From an uncultured Clostridia bacterium (GTDB taxonomy: Bacteria > Bacillota > Clostridia > UBA1381), in contig CAUGRT010000011.1 of the NCBI GenBank assembly GCA_959602045.1, positions 1 through 62,016 on the forward strand: a stretch of 62,016 bases of DNA, written 5' to 3'. The notes below the pieces were generated by a model, which did no database searches, was not told the origin of the DNA, and saw only the letters and a program-made list of their open reading frames with translations. Both the position numbers and the translations under genes were made by a program. This document shows positions 14,214 to 22,826 of the stretch, one piece after another (position 1 is the stretch's first letter; every line of letters starts with the position of its first letter).

Positions 14214-14232
14214 TGTTGCCAAATCGTTGCCA
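14214..14232. other. Putative arm-type integrase site, element 2 right end
   Basis: TGTTGCCA (14214-14221) and CGTTGCCA (14225-14232), 11-bp period, 80 bp before the guaA core. It mirrors 6416-6434 at the other end of the element. Confidence 0.65.
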
Positions 14233-14291
14233 AAACACCTTTTAATTTTCGAAAAACCCAGTATTTATGCGGTGTTCAGCCGTTTCGTACA

Positions 14292-15824
14292 TCATTCCCA
14301 CTCAATCGTAGCCGGTGGCTTACTTGTGATGTCATACACAATCCTGTTCACATGCTTCACTTCATTTATAATTCTGTTGGACACCGTTTCCAATACCTCA
14401 AACGGAATCCTTGCCCAATCGGCTGTCATGAAATCATTTGTTGTTACGGCTCTTAGCGCAATGGTGTAGTCGTAGGTTCGCTCATCACCCATGACGCCCA
14501 CACTGCGCATGTCGGTGATAACCGCAAAGTACTGGTTAATATTGCGATCCAATCCCGCATTCGCAATCTCCTCACGGAAAACCGCATCCGCTTCACGCAA
14601 AATATCCAAACGCTCCGGCGTAATCTCTCCAATGACACGTACCGCTAATCCCGGGCCCGGGAACGGCTGACGCCATACAAGGTATTCCGGAATCCCTAAC
14701 TCAATCCCTAATTGACGAACTTCATCCTTGAATAAATCCCGCAACGGCTCCACGATCTCTTCAAAATCCACATGCTCCGGTAGTCCGCCGACATTATGAT
14801 GGCTCTTGATTACCGCCGCATCCCCGGCACCGCTCTCAATAACATCCGGATAAATCGTTCCCTGAACCAGAAAATCTACCTTGCCAATTTTCTTCGCTTC
14901 TGCTTCAAAAACTCGGATAAACTCCTCACCGATAATCTTTCGCTTCTTCTCTGGCTCGGTAACGCCGGCAAGCTTACCTAAAAACAAATCCTGCGCATTG
15001 ACGCGAATCATGTTAATATCGAATTGCTTCTTGAAAATCTCCTCAACCTCATCGCCCTCATTCTTGCGCAGTAATCCGTTGTCTACAAAAATACATGTAA
15101 GCTGCTTTCCGACTGCCTGATGCAGCATTACGGCTGCAACCGATGAATCCACTCCGCCCGAAAGCGCACAAAGTACCTTCTTATCTCCGATTTTTTCTTT
15201 CAATGCCGCAATGGAACGCTTCGCAAAATCACTCATTTTCCAGTCGCCCGTGCAGCCGCAAATATTATAAAGAAAATTCCTCAGCATCTTTTGACCGTTT
15301 TGCGTATGGTTAACCTCTGGATGGAACTGTACCGCATACAACTTCTTCTCCGCATTCTCATATGCCGCACAAGGACAGCTTTCGGAATATGCCGTAATTT
15401 TAAACCCTTCGGGGACCTCCGAAATATAGTCCGTATGGCTCATCCAGCATACTGTCGAACCTCCGATATTGCCAAACATCAGACTATCCCGGAGCTTAAT
15501 ATCGGTCTTTCCATACTCGCGCTTCGGTGCCTTTTCAACCTTTCCGCCCAAAAGATGCGCCATCAATTGGCTGCCGTAACAAATTCCTAAAATCGGAATC
15601 CCCAATTCAAATATTTCTGCACTGATCTTCGGAGAATCCTCCTCATAAACACTGTTCGGACCGCCTGTGAAAATAATACCTATGGGATTTTTCTCCTTGA
15701 TCGCTTCAATCCCCTTGCTATAGGGCATTACCTCGCAATATACATTACATTCACGCACACGCCGGGCAATCAGCTGATTATACTGTCCTCCGAAATCGAG
15801 AACGATTACTGTTTCATTCGTCAT
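14292..15824 (-). CDS. guaA: GMP synthase (glutamine-hydrolysing)
   Basis: 510 residues. Converts XMP to GMP with ammonia from glutamine. Class I amidotransferase domain with the nucleophile in LGICYGSQ and the triad histidine in QFHPEVNHT; ATP-pyrophosphatase domain with the P-loop ALSGGVDSSVA; C-terminal dimerization domain ending KPPATIEWE. The start at 15824 gives the family N-terminus (MTNETVIVLDFGGQY), but AAAGGAG is 15 nt away, longer than normal; a TTG at 15851 overlaps that site and is unlikely. No purine riboswitch is seen upstream. Its 3' end holds the attachment core of the mobile elements. Confidence 0.97.
   Translation of the reverse strand: MTNETVIVLDFGGQYNQLIARRVRECNVYCEVMPYSKGIEAIKEKNPIGIIFTGGPNSVYEEDSPKISAEIFELGIPILGICYGSQLMAHLLGGKVEKAPKREYGKTDIKLRDSLMFGNIGGSTVCWMSHTDYISEVPEGFKITAYSESCPCAAYENAEKKLYAVQFHPEVNHTQNGQKMLRNFLYNICGCTGDWKMSDFAKRSIAALKEKIGDKKVLCALSGGVDSSVAAVMLHQAVGKQLTCIFVDNGLLRKNEGDEVEEIFKKQFDINMIRVNAQDLFLGKLAGVTEPEKKRKIIGEEFIRVFEAEAKKIGKVDFLVQGTIYPDVIESGAGDAAVIKSHHNVGGLPEHVDFEEIVEPLRDLFKDEVRQLGIELGIPEYLVWRQPFPGPGLAVRVIGEITPERLDILREADAVFREEIANAGLDRNINQYFAVITDMRSVGVMGDERTYDYTIALRAVTTNDFMTADWARIPFEVLETVSNRIINEVKHVNRIVYDITSKPPATIEWE
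14294..14303. other. att core at the 3' end of guaA
   Basis: ATTCCCACTC overlaps the last three guaA codons and the first base of the stop codon (GAG TGG GAA T). The 3' end of GMP synthase genes is a known integration hotspot for genomic islands; the coding sequence stays intact here. Confidence 0.85.
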
Positions 15825-16248
15825 GCTTGTAATCTTTAACTCCTTTCTCAAAATACGGGTTCACCGACAATGAAAATTCCGGCAAAACACCTTAACTCGC
15901 TGCAATCTCTTTCGTCTAAATTACAATATTTTTTTCATTATATCATTAATCTGCATATTTTTCAATATATTTTTTACAGATGAAATAAAATTATTTTCAA
16001 GAAAATATTGATTTTTTTAGGAAACATGCATACATAAAGCCGAATCCTCCCTTCTCTCGCTTTCATTTTTTCGTATATATCACCCCCGAAATACCTTCGC
16101 AACACTTTTGACATGCACTTGTAATATTTTTCACTATTGCCAAAGGAATATTTTTATGATAATATATATAGTGGGTTAGTCGCAAAATCTGTATTATTTT
16201 GCGGCAATGACTCCATCAACGATAAAAGTTATAAGTGAGGTCTCGTGA
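15825..16248. other. Divergent intergenic region guaA / zinc-ribbon gene
   Basis: No gene. A guaA promoter (TTGAAA-N17-TATAAT, minus strand) is at 15937-15965. On the plus strand TTGCCA (16137-16142) with TAATAT (16160-16165), 17 bp apart, could drive the zinc-ribbon gene. A TTGACA at 16108 has no good -10. Confidence 0.6.
15937..15965 (-). promoter_or_regulatory. guaA promoter
   Basis: Minus strand TTGAAA (15960-15965), 17-bp spacer, TATAAT (15937-15942), about 110 nt before the start codon. Confidence 0.75.
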
Positions 16249-17094
16249 ATGTATTGCAAAAAGTGCGGCAGAAAGCTCGAGGACGGAATGCGCTTTTGCG
16301 ACCGCTGCGGACAATCGGTACGTCAGAGTCAAAATAGCGGCAAAGAAGCACGCCGGCAGGAAATAGCGGAATTAAAGCAGGAACGCCTGAACCGCAAGCA
16401 GAAGCTGATTGAAAAAGAAAATAAAAAGAAAATTAATAAAAGTATTAATAGGAAGAAAATGAACTTACTTGCCATTATCTTTATCATTCTCTTTTGTATA
16501 TTGATAACGGCAGTGATTGCTTATAAATTAACGATCGACAAATCGGAAAACGCAGCATGGCGTACCCAGGACGGCTCGGTTGAGTTAAACGCCTCCCAAA
16601 TGCCTACGCATACTCCCGCGCCGACAGACAAGGCAGGAGCTGTGGTCACTGCAATGCCCACCTCCACCGCCTATGCCATTACCTCGGAGCTCAATGCCGA
16701 CGGTTATCGCGAATTTAAGTGCAGCGGCGGCTCTGTGCTCCCGTATCCGGCTTCTTTTTTACAACAAACCCCGGACGGCAACACAAAGCTCAACCTCTAT
16801 GATAAAAACGGCGGCGCGTCTATTACCGTAACCGAAACCGGACCGGTTTCGCTGGCGGCAAAGGAGCTGATGAGTCAATTTGCTAAGGAACAACCCGGAA
16901 AAGTACAGTATTCGCGTGCAGGAGACGGTTGGTATGTCGTGGAAACCTCCGAAAATGATCTGGTTCACCACAGAAAATGCGTGATTATCAATAATATCGC
17001 CATTGCTTATGATTTTTCATACAGCACAGCTTCAACAGCGGCATCCACATATCAGCAGCAAATTGCTTATATGGATGAACATTTCAGCTCGTGA
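16249..17094 (+). CDS. Zinc-ribbon membrane protein with extracytoplasmic domain
   Basis: 281 residues. Residues 3-20 are a double CxxC zinc ribbon (CKKCGRKLEDGMRFCDRCG). A lysine/arginine-rich coiled stretch follows to about residue 70, then one membrane segment (LLAIIFIILFCILITAVIAY, about 74-93) and an outside domain of about 185 residues rich in Thr/Pro at first. Zinc ribbon plus membrane anchor is common in Clostridia proteins of unknown role. The last 11 bp overlap the convergent gene at 17084. Confidence 0.7.
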   Translation: MYCKKCGRKLEDGMRFCDRCGQSVRQSQNSGKEARRQEIAELKQERLNRKQKLIEKENKKKINKSINRKKMNLLAIIFIILFCILITAVIAYKLTIDKSENAAWRTQDGSVELNASQMPTHTPAPTDKAGAVVTAMPTSTAYAITSELNADGYREFKCSGGSVLPYPASFLQQTPDGNTKLNLYDKNGGASITVTETGPVSLAAKELMSQFAKEQPGKVQYSRAGDGWYVVETSENDLVHHRKCVIINNIAIAYDFSYSTASTAASTYQQQIAYMDEHFSS

Positions 17095-17380
17095 AATGCA
17101 AAAAAATTCCCGCAATCGCTGCCGCTGCCAAAATCAGCAAAACAGCAAATGTGATGTGCGGCCTATTTTTTCTCGAAAGCTTTTGAGCGGTCGGCTTGTA
17201 CGATCGCTCTTTTTTGACGGAAGTATATTTCGTCAAGTATTCTTCCACCACTTTTTCCGCTTCATCAATGATTTTCCCCTCTAATTTCGGGTTGTAATCA
17301 CGCAAAACAATAATCGCTTCTGAAATATAAGGTGAAGAAAAGTTGTTTAAAATAACCACTTTTTTTGTGATGTCTTTCAT
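17084..17380 (-). CDS. Small C-terminally anchored membrane protein, unknown
   Basis: 98 residues: an N-terminal soluble part (KDITKKVVILNNFSSPYISE, then EAEKVVEEYL) and a C-terminal membrane segment (ITFAVLLILAAAAIAGIFL). I do not recognise the family. The start at 17380 has AAAGGGA 10 nt upstream. Convergent with, and overlapping, the zinc-ribbon gene by 11 bp. Confidence 0.65.
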   Translation of the reverse strand: MKDITKKVVILNNFSSPYISEAIIVLRDYNPKLEGKIIDEAEKVVEEYLTKYTSVKKERSYKPTAQKLSRKNRPHITFAVLLILAAAAIAGIFLHFTS

Positions 17381-17544
17381 ATAAATAGTTTCCCTTTCTG
17401 CTATTATCATCATAAATGATTGTCATTCTATACAAAAGTATTTCCGTATATTGGATTTTCTATACAATAAACCTTATAAATATTGGTTTTAATGGAATAT
17501 AAAAGTCGTAACATTACACAAATATGCACGAAATGCAACGATTT

Positions 17545-17592
17545 TGTAACAAAAATGTAATATAACCCTTGACATTGTAACAAAAATGTAGT
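17545..17592. promoter_or_regulatory. Two WalR-type boxes upstream of the 3D-domain gene
   Basis: TGTAAC-AAAAA-TGTAAT at 17545-17561 matches the WalR (YycF) consensus TGTWAH-N5-TGTWAH exactly. TGTAAC-AAAAA-TGTAGT at 17576-17592 misses at one base and lies over the promoter spacer. The two are 31 bp apart. Confidence 0.65.
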
Positions 17593-17597
17593 ATACT
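17569..17597 (+). promoter_or_regulatory. Promoter of the G5/3D-domain gene
   Basis: TTGACA (17569-17574), 17-bp spacer, TATACT (17592-17597), about 79 nt before the start codon. Confidence 0.85.
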
Positions 17598-17675
17598 ATG
17601 CAAGAAGTATCAAGAGGGCATACAAAAAAATCCAATTTTATTTGCCCGAAAACAGGATTGAAAGGACGATTTTTG

Positions 17676-18785
17676 ATGGACAAGCAGAAAATGTACTTGA
17701 TTCAAGACATCAGAAAGCGCAGACAGCAGAAGAAGCTGGAGCGAATCAAGAAAAGAATTGCGTTATTGACTGCAATGGTAATCGCATCGGGACTTTCCGG
17801 CGGATGGATTTACACCGCGAGCGCAAATGAAATTACACTGACCGAGATCAACGAATTTACCGGTCAGAATGATACAACCGTAATCAAGACGCATGCAAAC
17901 AGCGTTGAAAAAATTCTGACCGACCAAGGCGTCAGCATCGGTGAGGATGATAAGGTCAACATTCCGGTAGCCTCGGATGTTACCGGTGACACAAATATTG
18001 TCGTAACGCGTGGCAAGCAGGTAACGGTTAAGACAAAAGACGGCGAGCAAGTCGTTTCGGTAACCAAAGCGGACGCAAAAGCGGCGCTTGAAGAAGCCGG
18101 AATTGCAGTCGGTGAAAAAGACGAAGTAACAGCAGATGGGGACACGATTGAATTGGTAGCGGTTCATGATACGGACGAAACCACCACCGAATCCGTTCCC
18201 TTTGAAACCGAATATGTAGAAGATGATACACTTCCTGCCGGAGAAACGAAGGTTCAGACAGAGGGCGAAGAAGGTGTAAAAACGATTGTACATAAGGTTA
18301 CTTTAAAAGACGGAACCGAGGTCGGCCGTGAGCTGATGTCGGAGGATATTACAAAGGATCCGGTCAATCGGGTAATCTTAAAAGGTACAAAAGCAGCAGA
18401 ACCGGGCAAAACCGTTGCTCAGGCATCCGCAGCGCCAAGCGCAACCGATACAGGCAATACGATTAACGGCCGCAAATACTCCAGAAAAATCACCATGACC
18501 GCGACCGCTTATTCCACACATCCGTCAGAAAACGGCGGTTATACGGTTTCCGCTATGGGGAATACCCTCGGTCACGGCATTGTTGCAGTAGATCCGAGCG
18601 TTGTTCCGTTAGGCTCCAAGGTCTATGTTGAAGCGGCTGACGGCTCCTGGGTATATGGCGTTGCCAGCGCAGAAGATACCGGCGGTGCCATTAAGGGCAA
18701 CCGAATCGACCTTTGTTATGAAGGCTCGGTATCCGAGGTCAATAATTTCGGCGTCAGAAGCTGTGTTGTTTATATTCTTGAATAA
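17676..18785 (+). CDS. YabE-like cell-wall protein with DUF348, G5 and 3D domains
   Basis: 369 residues. A basic N-terminus and a membrane segment (about 29-50) place it outside the cell. Two DUF348 ubiquitin-like modules (about 55-170) are followed by a G5 domain (about 175-255), a linker, and a C-terminal 3D domain (about 275-369) with AVDPSVVPLGSKVYVE and EDTGGAIKGNRIDL. The three aspartates name the 3D fold, which has lytic-transglycosylase-like activity in MltA/YocH/YabE proteins. The start at 17676 has AAAGGAC 8 nt upstream. WalR-like boxes fit control by the cell-wall two-component system. Confidence 0.88.
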   Translation: MDKQKMYLIQDIRKRRQQKKLERIKKRIALLTAMVIASGLSGGWIYTASANEITLTEINEFTGQNDTTVIKTHANSVEKILTDQGVSIGEDDKVNIPVASDVTGDTNIVVTRGKQVTVKTKDGEQVVSVTKADAKAALEEAGIAVGEKDEVTADGDTIELVAVHDTDETTTESVPFETEYVEDDTLPAGETKVQTEGEEGVKTIVHKVTLKDGTEVGRELMSEDITKDPVNRVILKGTKAAEPGKTVAQASAAPSATDTGNTINGRKYSRKITMTATAYSTHPSENGGYTVSAMGNTLGHGIVAVDPSVVPLGSKVYVEAADGSWVYGVASAEDTGGAIKGNRIDLCYEGSVSEVNNFGVRSCVVYILE

Positions 18786-19136
18786 AAATGGTATAAAAAT
18801 CAGAGGGTCAACGATTGACCCCCATGTGTGAGATTTTTTCTGTAAAATTGATTTTTCTATGATAAAATATCGGTTTTTAGTGGGCAGGATAGCCGAGTTT
18901 AGGCTTTCCTGCCTTAATTCATCTGTAAAGCGTTTGTTTTATCATGAAAACATCTCTTTATTTCCGTCACAAACCAAAAAATCGGCTTATTTTTTCTTAT
19001 TTTTATCACAAATTGATATTGCTTTTTTAACAAAAATCATTTATAATCATAGTATAAGATGTGGTATTTTGTGCCGTTTGCATTTTTGATTCGGTGTACA
19101 GAGCCGAAATACGTATATATTGAAAGGAATCATTCT
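18786..19136. other. Intergenic region before purF
   Basis: No gene. GGGTCAA/TTGACCC (18805-18821) and a 12-bp hairpin GGCAGGATAGCC/GGCTTTCCTGCC (18883-18913) are candidate terminators for the upstream gene, though neither has a strong T tract directly after it. No PurR box or purine riboswitch was recognised. Confidence 0.6.
19019..19047 (+). promoter_or_regulatory. purF-thiE-thiD promoter
   Basis: TTGCTT (19019-19024), 17-bp spacer, TATAAT (19042-19047), 90 nt before purF. Confidence 0.65.
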
Positions 19137-20552
19137 ATGGAACAAGACAGAAGAATCGGTGAGGAATGTGGTGTATTTGCCATTTATGACCCTAAGGGGG
19201 ATTGTGCAAGAACGACCTATTACGGCTTGTATGCCTTGCAGCACCGCGGTCAGGAAAGCTGCGGTATTGCAGTCAATAACAACCGCGACATCACCTATTA
19301 TAAAGATATGGGACTGGTCAACGATGTATTCAGCGAGGATATTTTGCAAAAGCTGAACGGCACGATGGCAGTCGGACATGTACGTTACTCCACAACAGGC
19401 GAATCTCTGCGTGAAAATGCGCAGCCGCTTGTTTTGCGATATATAAAGGGCAATATTGCGCTGGCGCATAACGGAAACCTGGTAAATAAGGATCAGCTGG
19501 AGCAGGAGCTGAGTGTATCCGGTGCGATATTCCAGACAACAACCGACACGGAAATGATTGCGTATACGATTGCGAAAGAGCGTGTTCACTGCGGCAGTAT
19601 CGAGAAAGCGGTAGAAAATACGATTCCGCACCTTGTCGGCGCATTTTCGCTGATTGTAATGAGCCCTCAGAAGTTGATTGCTGTGCGTGATCCCTGGGGT
19701 TTCAGACCGCTTTGTATGGGTAAAAAGGGCGACGCGATTATTTTTGCTTCCGAAACCTGCGCTCTGGACAGTATCGGCGCGGACTTTGTAAGGGATTTGG
19801 AGCCGGGGGAGATTGTTGTTGTCAATAAAGGGAAAATCTCAACGATTGATACCTATATGCATAAGCATCCTCATTCCATGTGTATTTTTGAATATCTCTA
19901 TTTTGCCCGTCCGGACAGCATTATTGAGGGACAATCCACACATGATTCCCGTATGCTTGCCGGAAAATACTTAGCACAGGAGCATCCGGTGGACGCGGAT
20001 GTTGTTATCGGCGTTCCGGATTCCGGACTTTGCGCGGCAATGGGTTTTGCACAGGAATCGGGAATCCCGTATTCAATCGGCTTTGTAAAAAATAAATATA
20101 TCGGCAGAACGTTTATTCAGCCGACCCAGGCAATGCGCGAAAATGCCGTTATGATTAAGCTAAACGTTTTAAAAAGCGCTGTTGCCGGGAAACGCGTAGT
20201 GATGGTCGATGATTCCGTTGTTCGCGGAACGACCTCAAAAAGAATCGTCCATTTGCTGCGCAAATGCGGCGCGACAGAGGTGCATGTACGATCTTCCGCA
20301 CCTCCGTTCCAATACCCGTGCTTCTTCGGAACGGACGTTCCCTCGCAGGATCAGTTGATTGCCTGTCGTTATCATAATGATATGGATGCAATCAGCAAGG
20401 CAATCGGCGCAGACAGTATCGGATTTTTGAGCGTGGAAGCTTTAAAGAAGATTATTCCGAATGCGAATTGCCAATATTGTGATGGTTGTTTCAGCGGAAA
20501 GTATCCGGTGGACGTTAACGTAAAGTTTGAAAAGGAAGACAGCGATGATTAA
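19137..20552 (+). CDS. purF: Amidophosphoribosyltransferase
   Basis: 471 residues. Committed step of purine synthesis: PRPP + glutamine to phosphoribosylamine. The nucleophile is Cys11 in EECGVFAIYD, so a 10-residue propeptide must be removed as in the Bacillus enzyme. The PRPP loop is VVMVDDSVVRGTTS. The Cys residues in MCIFEY, PCFFGTD and NCQYCDGCFSGKYP match the 4Fe-4S ligands of the oxygen-sensitive class, fitting an anaerobe. AAAGGA lies 8-9 nt before the start. It overlaps thiE by 8 nt. Confidence 0.97.
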   Translation: MEQDRRIGEECGVFAIYDPKGDCARTTYYGLYALQHRGQESCGIAVNNNRDITYYKDMGLVNDVFSEDILQKLNGTMAVGHVRYSTTGESLRENAQPLVLRYIKGNIALAHNGNLVNKDQLEQELSVSGAIFQTTTDTEMIAYTIAKERVHCGSIEKAVENTIPHLVGAFSLIVMSPQKLIAVRDPWGFRPLCMGKKGDAIIFASETCALDSIGADFVRDLEPGEIVVVNKGKISTIDTYMHKHPHSMCIFEYLYFARPDSIIEGQSTHDSRMLAGKYLAQEHPVDADVVIGVPDSGLCAAMGFAQESGIPYSIGFVKNKYIGRTFIQPTQAMRENAVMIKLNVLKSAVAGKRVVMVDDSVVRGTTSKRIVHLLRKCGATEVHVRSSAPPFQYPCFFGTDVPSQDQLIACRYHNDMDAISKAIGADSIGFLSVEALKKIIPNANCQYCDGCFSGKYPVDVNVKFEKEDSDD

Positions 20553-21180
20553 TCGTGATTCATTATTACTCTATGCTGTTACCGATAGGACGTGGCTCAA
20601 GACGGGCGAAACATTGGCAGATGCGGTTCGAGCAGCGTTGGAGGGCGGCGTAACCTTGGTGCAGCTTCGTGAAAAAAATGCAGATCGGGACTCATTTATC
20701 CGGTCGGCGTTGGAGATCAAAGAGATTTGTCATGCGTTTCGAGTTCCGCTCATTATTAACGACAGCATTGATGTTTGTCTTGCGGCAGATGCCGATGGGG
20801 TTCATCTCGGACAGGGCGATACCCCGATTGATGAAGCGCGGATTCGTCTGGGGGACAATAAAATTATCGGTATTACCGCGCGTACTCCGGAGCAGGCAAT
20901 CGCTGCCGAAAAGGGTGGTGCGGATTATCTTGGTTCGGGTGCGATTTTCGGAACTTTTACCAAAAATGATGCGAAGAAGATGGAGCCTGAAACGCTTCGA
21001 GCTATTACCTCGTCCGTGCATATTCCGGTTGCGGCGATCGGAGGAATTAAGGCTTCGAATGTCGATCAGCTTGCCGGACTGGGAATCAGCGGTGCGGCGG
21101 TTGTTTCGGGCATTTTTGCACAGCCGGATATTTGTGCGGCGGCGCAGGAGTTAAAGCAAAAGCTTCAAAAGCTTGTCTGA
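20545..21180 (+). CDS. thiE: Thiamine-phosphate synthase
   Basis: 211 residues, TIM-barrel enzyme joining HMP-PP and thiazole phosphate. Diphosphate and magnesium-binding stretches are LVQLREKNADRDSF, INDSIDVCLAADADGVHLGQGD and AIGGIKASN. The ATG at 20545 has AAGGA 8 nt upstream and overlaps the purF stop; a TTG at 20527 is inside purF and unsupported. It forms an operon with purF and thiD. No TPP riboswitch lies in front. Confidence 0.93.
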   Translation: MINRDSLLLYAVTDRTWLKTGETLADAVRAALEGGVTLVQLREKNADRDSFIRSALEIKEICHAFRVPLIINDSIDVCLAADADGVHLGQGDTPIDEARIRLGDNKIIGITARTPEQAIAAEKGGADYLGSGAIFGTFTKNDAKKMEPETLRAITSSVHIPVAAIGGIKASNVDQLAGLGISGAAVVSGIFAQPDICAAAQELKQKLQKLV

Positions 21181-21195
21181 GGGAAAGGAAATAGA

Positions 21196-21984
21196 ATGAA
21201 AACTGCACTTACTATTGCCGGATCGGATTGCAGCGGCGGCGCAGGGATTCAGGCAGATTTGAAGACCTTTTCGGCGTTGGGCGTATACGGAATGAGCGTC
21301 ATCACTTCCGTAACCTCACAAAATACAACCGGGGTTTTTGATGTATTCGATATTCCGCAGCAGCAGGTTGCTTCACAGCTGAATGCGGTATTCGAGGATA
21401 TTTTTCCCGATGCGGTAAAAATCGGGATGGTTTCCTCCGCGGGAATTATTCATACGATTGCGGATGATTTGGAGCGGTATGCGCCGAAACATATTGTTCT
21501 GGATACTGTTATGGTTTCAACAAGCGGACATCGCCTGTTGCAGCCGGATGCATTATCCGCCATGACACAGCGGCTTTTTCCGATTGCGGAGGTGATTACG
21601 CCGAATATTCCCGAGGCGGAGATTTTGGCGGATTGCAGCATTGCTTCGGCAAAGGATATGGAACATGCCGCCAAAATTATTTTTGAAAAATATAATACGG
21701 CGGTTTTGATAAAAGGCGGTCATCGGGTCAACGACAGTAATGATTTGTTGCTTGGCGCCGATATAAGGGAATGGTTTTCCGCTCCGCGAATCGACAATCA
21801 CAACACTCACGGAACCGGCTGTACGCTTTCTTCTGCTATCGCAGCAGGTTTGGCAAAGGGATTGGAGTTGCCGGCTGCCGTTACCGAAGCCAAGCATTAT
21901 ATTTCCGAAGCGCTTGCCGCTATGCTGAATCTCGGCAAAGGCAGCGGCCCGTTGCTGCATAATTTTGCGGCGGTAACGGATTAA
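21196..21984 (+). CDS. thiD: Hydroxymethylpyrimidine (phosphate) kinase
   Basis: 262 residues, ribokinase fold. N-terminal AGSDCSGGAGIQADLKTFSALG binds substrate; the C-terminal NTHGTGCTLSSAIAAGLAKG holds the anion hole and catalytic aspartate-equivalent region. Phosphorylates HMP twice to supply ThiE. GGGAAAGGA lies about 7 nt upstream. Together with thiE this suggests salvage of pyrimidine precursor, as thiC and thiG are not in view. Confidence 0.93.
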   Translation: MKTALTIAGSDCSGGAGIQADLKTFSALGVYGMSVITSVTSQNTTGVFDVFDIPQQQVASQLNAVFEDIFPDAVKIGMVSSAGIIHTIADDLERYAPKHIVLDTVMVSTSGHRLLQPDALSAMTQRLFPIAEVITPNIPEAEILADCSIASAKDMEHAAKIIFEKYNTAVLIKGGHRVNDSNDLLLGADIREWFSAPRIDNHNTHGTGCTLSSAIAAGLAKGLELPAAVTEAKHYISEALAAMLNLGKGSGPLLHNFAAVTD

Positions 21985-22025
21985 AAGTTCTATTTGTTAG
22001 GGATGGAAGAATGTAATTTTTGAAT

Positions 22026-22118
22026 GAATTTTCATATGTTTTTCGGTCTATGGAGGCGAGTTCCGCGCAACGTAGCGGATGTTTGAGCCGCAATAGAATG
22101 AAAAATATATGAAAATTC
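22026..22118. repeat. Long-hairpin repeat (LHR) copy 1
   Basis: 19-nt arms (22026-22044, 22100-22118) are fully complementary apart from one wobble and enclose the core with GGAGGCGAGTTCCGCG, CGTAGCGGATGTTTGAGCCG and CAATAGAAT. It lies between thiD and the PHP gene, ending 54 nt before that start codon. Confidence 0.85.
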
Positions 22119-22172
22119 CTGTCGGCATATCCGGATTGCCATATAATAGATTGAAAAAAAGGAGAAATTCTG

Positions 22173-22817
22173 ATGTTTACAACGGATTTACATAACCATA
22201 CTTTTTTCAGCTATGACGGTTCAAATTCACCTGATGAAATCATTGAAAATGCGATTGTTCATGGAATTGATGTGATCGGCATTACCGATCATCAGTTTTC
22301 AATCGGCGATCGGATAGGGGAGTATTTTGAAACGATTCAGCACTGTAAAATCAAGTATCAAAATCAGATTAAGGTTTTGTGCGGATTGGAAATCGGTACA
22401 CGTCCGCAGCCACAGGATCTGCTTGCGGATGCAACTGAGCAATTTGATTATGTCTTGTTTGAATGTCTGGACTCGGATACGGCAATGGATTTCTATGAAT
22501 TTCTGGAATGGCAAAAGCTGTTTCGGTGCAAAAAGGGGTTAGCACATACCGATATTTTTCGGCTTTCTGCACGGTATGGTGTTGATGGGCTGGCGATCCT
22601 TCGGGAAAATAATATTTTCTGGGAACTGAACACCTCGGGAAATTATCCGTATTATTATGATTTTCTGACCAATATCAATAAGCGTGAAAGCATACGGCAA
22701 AGCGGGATTTCTGTCAGCGTCGGTTCCGATACGCACCGCGTTGAGGAATATCGGTATAAGCAGATTCGACGCGCAAATGAATTGCTGCAAAAACTGGGCA
22801 ATCCCATGATTTTTTAG
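22173..22817 (+). CDS. PHP-domain metal-dependent phosphohydrolase
   Basis: 214 residues covering one PHP domain. Metal ligands are visible as DLHNHT (residues 5-10), GITDH, the glutamate in CGLEIGT, LAHTDIF and the terminal GSDTHRVEEY. Family members include histidinol phosphatases and nucleotide phosphoesterases; the substrate cannot be told. AAGGAG precedes the ATG. It stands alone between LHR copy 1 and a terminator. Confidence 0.85.
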   Translation: MFTTDLHNHTFFSYDGSNSPDEIIENAIVHGIDVIGITDHQFSIGDRIGEYFETIQHCKIKYQNQIKVLCGLEIGTRPQPQDLLADATEQFDYVLFECLDSDTAMDFYEFLEWQKLFRCKKGLAHTDIFRLSARYGVDGLAILRENNIFWELNTSGNYPYYYDFLTNINKRESIRQSGISVSVGSDTHRVEEYRYKQIRRANELLQKLGNPMIF

Positions 22818-22826
22818 AATAAAATA

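Larger units (their letters stand above)
6306..14303. mobile_element. Integrative mobilizable element 2 with Lsa-type ABC-F cargo
   Basis: An 8.0-kb element bounded by the two core copies. Reading leftward from guaA it has an XRE repressor (rightward), excisionase, integrase, RHH protein, RepA-like ATPase, small acidic protein, a palindrome-bordered MobV relaxase and an ABC-F resistance gene. Gene order from repressor to small protein is the same as in element 1, but the relaxase belongs to another family. It sits between guaA and element 1, which is the arrangement expected if it integrated after element 1 at the guaA-proximal site. Confidence 0.85.

Noticed and set aside
15825..16248. Purine riboswitch upstream of guaA or purF
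   Set aside because: No three-way-junction pattern with the conserved TATA and loop-loop bases was found in either leader.
17763..18293. Open frames antisense to the G5/3D-domain gene
   Set aside because: The plus-strand protein has signal anchor, domains, promoter and ribosome site; the antisense frames have none.
20527..20544. TTG start for thiE at 20527
   Set aside because: The ATG at 20545 has a well-spaced AAGGA and gives the family N-terminus.
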